Of a DNA stretch of 34,572 bases, positions 32,188 to 34,572 are shown piece by piece. How positions within the stretch are numbered: the stretch's first letter is position 1; every line of letters begins with the position of its first letter. Position numbers and translations under genes: made by a program. Origin of the DNA: an uncultured Clostridia bacterium. GTDB taxonomy: Bacteria; Bacillota; Clostridia; TANB77; CAG-508. The notes beneath the pieces were generated by a model. The model saw only the letters and a list, made by a program, of their open reading frames with translations. It was not told where the DNA came from and made no database searches. Location: positions 1 through 34,572 of the forward strand of contig CANQYM010000015.1 in assembly GCA_947628085.1 (NCBI GenBank). Reading direction: 5' to 3'.

Positions 32188-33237
32188 ATGGAAGGTATAC
32201 CAATAGGAAATAAAAAGTCCAAATATCCAATTATTCAAGGAGGAATGGGTGTTGGAGTATCACTTCATAATCTTGCTGGAACAGTAAGCAAAGAAGGAGG
32301 AATAGGAATTATTTCAACAGCCGATATTGGATTTAAAGAAGATGATTTTAATATAAATCCTATAGGAACTAATTTAAGAGCAATAGGAAAAGAAATAAAT
32401 TTAGCGAGAAAAATAGCAGGAGATGATAAAATTCTTGGAGTTAATATTATGGTTGCTATGAATCACTATAAAGAAATAGTCGAAGAATGTGTTAAGCAGA
32501 AAATAGATTTAATTATTTCTGGTGCGGGAATACCAAAAGAATTACCAGAATATGTTATAGGAACAAATACAAAAATTGCACCAATTGTTTCATCGCTAAG
32601 ATGCTGCGAGTTAATAACAAAACATTGGATAAAAAAATATAATTATGTACCAGATATGATAGTTATTGAAGGACCAGAAGCAGGAGGACATTTAGGATTT
32701 AAGAAGAAAGAACTTACTGAAAGCAAACCAAAACTTGAAGATATAACAAAAGAAGTTGTAAATTATATTAAAGAAATAGAAAAAGAATTTAACAAAGAAA
32801 TTCCTGTAATTTCGGCAGGTGGAATTTGGAATAGAAATGATATAAATAAATTTTTAAATTTAGGAGCTACAGGGGTTCAAATGGCTACTCGATTTGTAGC
32901 AACAAATGAATGTGATGCTTCAAAAGAATTTAAAGAAGCATATGTTAATGCAAAAGAAGAAGATATAAAAATAATTGAAAGTCCTGTTGGAATGCCAGGA
33001 AGAGCTTTAAATAACGAATTCATAAAAAAAGTTTATAATGAAAAATGTAAAGTAGAAAAATGCTATAATTGCATAAAAACTTGTAATGCAAATACTACGC
33101 CATACTGCATTACAGATGCTTTAATAAATTCAGTTAAAGGAAATGTAGAAAATGGATTAATTTTTTGTGGAAGCAATGTAAGTAAAATAGATAAAATTGT
33201 GCCTGTACATGAGTTAATGCAAGAATTATTTACCTAA
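32188..33237 (+). CDS. Nitronate monooxygenase family protein (NMO / FabK-like)
   Basis: FMN-dependent TIM-barrel enzyme of 349 residues. It opens with YPIIQGGMGVGVSLHNLAG, carries IEGPEAGGHLGF (FMN and substrate contact) and VISAGGIWNRNDINKFLNLGATGVQMATRF (phosphate-binding loop), as in nitronate monooxygenases and enoyl-ACP reductase II (FabK). A cysteine-rich C-terminal segment (CYNCIKTC, then TTPYC) occurs in a clostridial subgroup. Without fatty-acid genes nearby, NMO is the safer label, but FabK activity is not excluded. Confidence 0.88.
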   Translation: MEGIPIGNKKSKYPIIQGGMGVGVSLHNLAGTVSKEGGIGIISTADIGFKEDDFNINPIGTNLRAIGKEINLARKIAGDDKILGVNIMVAMNHYKEIVEECVKQKIDLIISGAGIPKELPEYVIGTNTKIAPIVSSLRCCELITKHWIKKYNYVPDMIVIEGPEAGGHLGFKKKELTESKPKLEDITKEVVNYIKEIEKEFNKEIPVISAGGIWNRNDINKFLNLGATGVQMATRFVATNECDASKEFKEAYVNAKEEDIKIIESPVGMPGRALNNEFIKKVYNEKCKVEKCYNCIKTCNANTTPYCITDALINSVKGNVENGLIFCGSNVSKIDKIVPVHELMQELFT

Positions 33238-33305
33238 TTAAATAATTATTTAGATATCGGCAACTATAAATAATTAAATAATTATTTAATTATTTAATTA
33301 ACTAA

Positions 33306-33465
33306 ATCTCTTATGAGCTATATATATAATTTTATAACGTGACTTGGTGTCGCAATCTCCTTTTTTAAAAAACAAAAGGAAGATTGCTCCAATCGCCCTT
33401 CGCTTACGCTTCGGTTGGTCGCTTACGCGTCACTCATAAAATTATATATATAGTTCATAAGAGAT
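33306..33465. repeat. Palindromic intergenic repeat, copy 3
   Basis: 30-base arms (33306-33335 and 33436-33465) pair with a single mismatch (G opposite T). The core runs from GTGAC (33339) to GTCAC (33433) in the same orientation as copy 2 and is nearly identical to it. The 355-base gap between the flanking genes holds no gene. Its left part (33238-33305) is a run of TTAAATAATTA-type AT-rich inverted repeats with no clear terminator. Confidence 0.9.
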
Positions 33466-33534
33466 ATTAGATAAACTAAAAAAATTGATTCCTCAATCAA
33501 AATAAATATAAAAAATTTAAGGAAACATTACTTA

Positions 33535-33563
33535 TTTACTTAAATAAATTTATTTGCTATAAT
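33535..33563 (+). promoter_or_regulatory. Extended -10 promoter for the patatin-like gene
   Basis: TATAAT (33558-33563) preceded by TGC gives an extended -10 box; TTTACT (33535-33540) at 17-base spacing is a moderate -35. It lies 30 bases before the start codon. Confidence 0.65.
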
Positions 33564-33592
33564 GTTCAAAAAAGTAGAAAAGAAGTGAAATT

Positions 33593-34435
33593 ATGAAAGT
33601 AGGATTAGTATTAGAAGGTGGAGCAATGCGAGGAATGTATACAGCAGGTGTCATTGATGTTTTTTTAGATAATAATATTGAAATAGATGGTATAGTTGGA
33701 GTATCTGCTGGAATTCTATTTGGAATTAATTATATTTCAAAACAAAGAGGAAGAGTTATTAGATATAATAAAAAATATATTAAAGATAAAAGATATATGG
33801 GAATAAATTCTTTAATAAAAACAGGAAATGTAATAAATAAAGAATTTGCCTATTATGAATTACCTTTTAAACTAGATGTATTTGATGAAGAAACTTTTGA
33901 AAAATCTAAAACAGAAATATTTGCTGGTGTAACAAATGTAGAAACTGGAAAACCAGAGTTCATAAAAATATCTGACTGCTTTAAGCAAATGGAAGTAATG
34001 AGAGCAACTTCTGCAATGCCTTTTGTATCTAAAATAGTAGAAATTGATGGAAAAAAATATTTAGATGGTGGAACTTCTAATAGCATCCCAGTTGATGAAT
34101 GTAAAAAAATGGGCTATGAAAAAATTATAGTAGTTCTTACAAGACCTATAGAATATAGAAAGAAACCAACAAATAAGTTAATTACAAAATTAAAGTATAG
34201 AAAATATCCTAAATTTATTGAATGTGTAAATAATAGATATAAAATGTATAATGAAACAGTAGAAAAAATTATAGATATGGAAAATAAAAAAGAAATATTT
34301 GTAATAAGACCTAGTAAAACTATAAAAATAAAAAGAATAGAAAAAAATCCAGATAAACTGCAGGAAATGTATGATTTAGGAATAAAAGATGCAAATGAGA
34401 ATTTACAAAATTTAAAAGAATTTTTAAATTATTAA
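33593..34435 (+). CDS. Patatin-like phospholipase family protein
   Basis: Predicted lipid acyl hydrolase with a Ser-Asp dyad, 280 residues. The oxyanion loop LEGGAMRGMYTAGV is at residues 7-20, the nucleophile is S38 in GVSAG (G-x-S-x-G), and the second catalytic residue is D158 in YLDGGTSNSIPV (D-G-G). There is no signal peptide or membrane helix, so the enzyme is cytoplasmic. This compact bacterial form is widespread in gut Clostridia; the substrate is unknown. Start ATG 33593 with a weak SD (AGAAGTG). Confidence 0.92.
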   Translation: MKVGLVLEGGAMRGMYTAGVIDVFLDNNIEIDGIVGVSAGILFGINYISKQRGRVIRYNKKYIKDKRYMGINSLIKTGNVINKEFAYYELPFKLDVFDEETFEKSKTEIFAGVTNVETGKPEFIKISDCFKQMEVMRATSAMPFVSKIVEIDGKKYLDGGTSNSIPVDECKKMGYEKIIVVLTRPIEYRKKPTNKLITKLKYRKYPKFIECVNNRYKMYNETVEKIIDMENKKEIFVIRPSKTIKIKRIEKNPDKLQEMYDLGIKDANENLQNLKEFLNY

Positions 34436-34448
34436 AAATAATATGAAT

Positions 34449-34498
34449 AAAGTGAACTCAAAATTTTAAACGAAAGTTTAATATTTAGGTTCACTTTT
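34449..34498 (+). terminator. Probable terminator after the patatin-like gene
   Basis: AAAGTGAAC (34449-34457) pairs with GTTCACTTT (34489-34497). The interior can also pair (TTTAAAC-gaaa-GTTTAA), giving one long interrupted stem. The T run is only four bases, so termination may be weak. Confidence 0.55.
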
Positions 34499-34522
34499 GA
34501 GACTATAGAAAAAGTTGTGTAA

Positions 34523-34540
34523 ATCGGAAATCCTTCCGAT
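34523..34540. repeat. Short perfect hairpin near the window end
   Basis: ATCGGAA-ATCC-TTCCGAT (34523-34540), with no T run directly after it. It may belong to a feature beyond the window. The rest of 34499-34572 shows no gene. Confidence 0.5.
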
Positions 34541-34572
34541 AGATAACTGAAATTTTTTAAATAATTTTTTCA

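Overview
The window is AT-rich throughout (a hand count of one typical 60-base stretch at 7081-7140 gives 28% G+C). Shine-Dalgarno sequences are strong, TTG starts are common, and intrinsic terminators are classical. Together with a cotJABC spore-coat operon, a Clostridia-type SUF operon (sufCBDSU), a flavodiiron protein, the MEP enzyme IspD and a CIRCE-like heat-shock operator, this points to a spore-forming, probably anaerobic member of the Clostridia (Bacillota). The species cannot be named from sequence alone.

Layout. 1-206: the 3' end of a 5S rRNA and the terminator of its operon, followed by copy 1 of a palindromic repeat. 490-3654: a YihY-family membrane protein, pyruvate kinase, and a small heat-shock protein with its own operator and structured leader. 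3664-5527: a free-standing module of higher G+C holding a metallo-beta-lactamase/beta-CASP nuclease-like gene, with its own promoter, folded leader and strong terminator. 5533-15875: a co-directional run that starts with a DtxR-like regulator under two matching 16-bp palindromes. It continues with sufC, sufB, sufD, sufS, sufU and mnmA, then a CmpB-type membrane protein and a copper P-type ATPase whose C-terminus is a CopZ-like domain with its own ribosome-binding site. 15881-16181: repeat copy 2, nested inside another inverted repeat. 16251-20685: a flavodiiron protein, a CNNM/HlyC-type transporter, a membrane-anchored XRE regulator and an iron-sulfur flavoprotein-like oxidoreductase. 20719-21839 (minus strand): cotJC, cotJB, cotJA. 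21977-25587: two coupled genes of unknown function. 25712-30778: secG, rnr, a charged hypothetical gene, a 23S rRNA uracil methyltransferase and ispD. 30867-34435: a DUF389 membrane protein, a nitronate monooxygenase, repeat copy 3 and a patatin-like lipase.

How the genes fit together. The central block reads as an iron-sulfur and thiol-metal unit. SufS mobilises sulfur, SufU relays it, SufBCD assembles clusters, and MnmA draws on the same persulfide sulfur for tRNA thiolation. The leading regulator has lost the usual DtxR metal-ligand pattern and carries four cysteines, so it may sense iron-sulfur status (inference). Copper export and the flavodiiron protein downstream would protect the same clusters.

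The signals I find most worth following are: the three-copy palindromic element, whose two arms change together from copy to copy; the CopA-CopZ gene with an internal start; the regulator with its operator pair; the higher-G+C nuclease module; and the unrecognised 266/931-residue gene pair.
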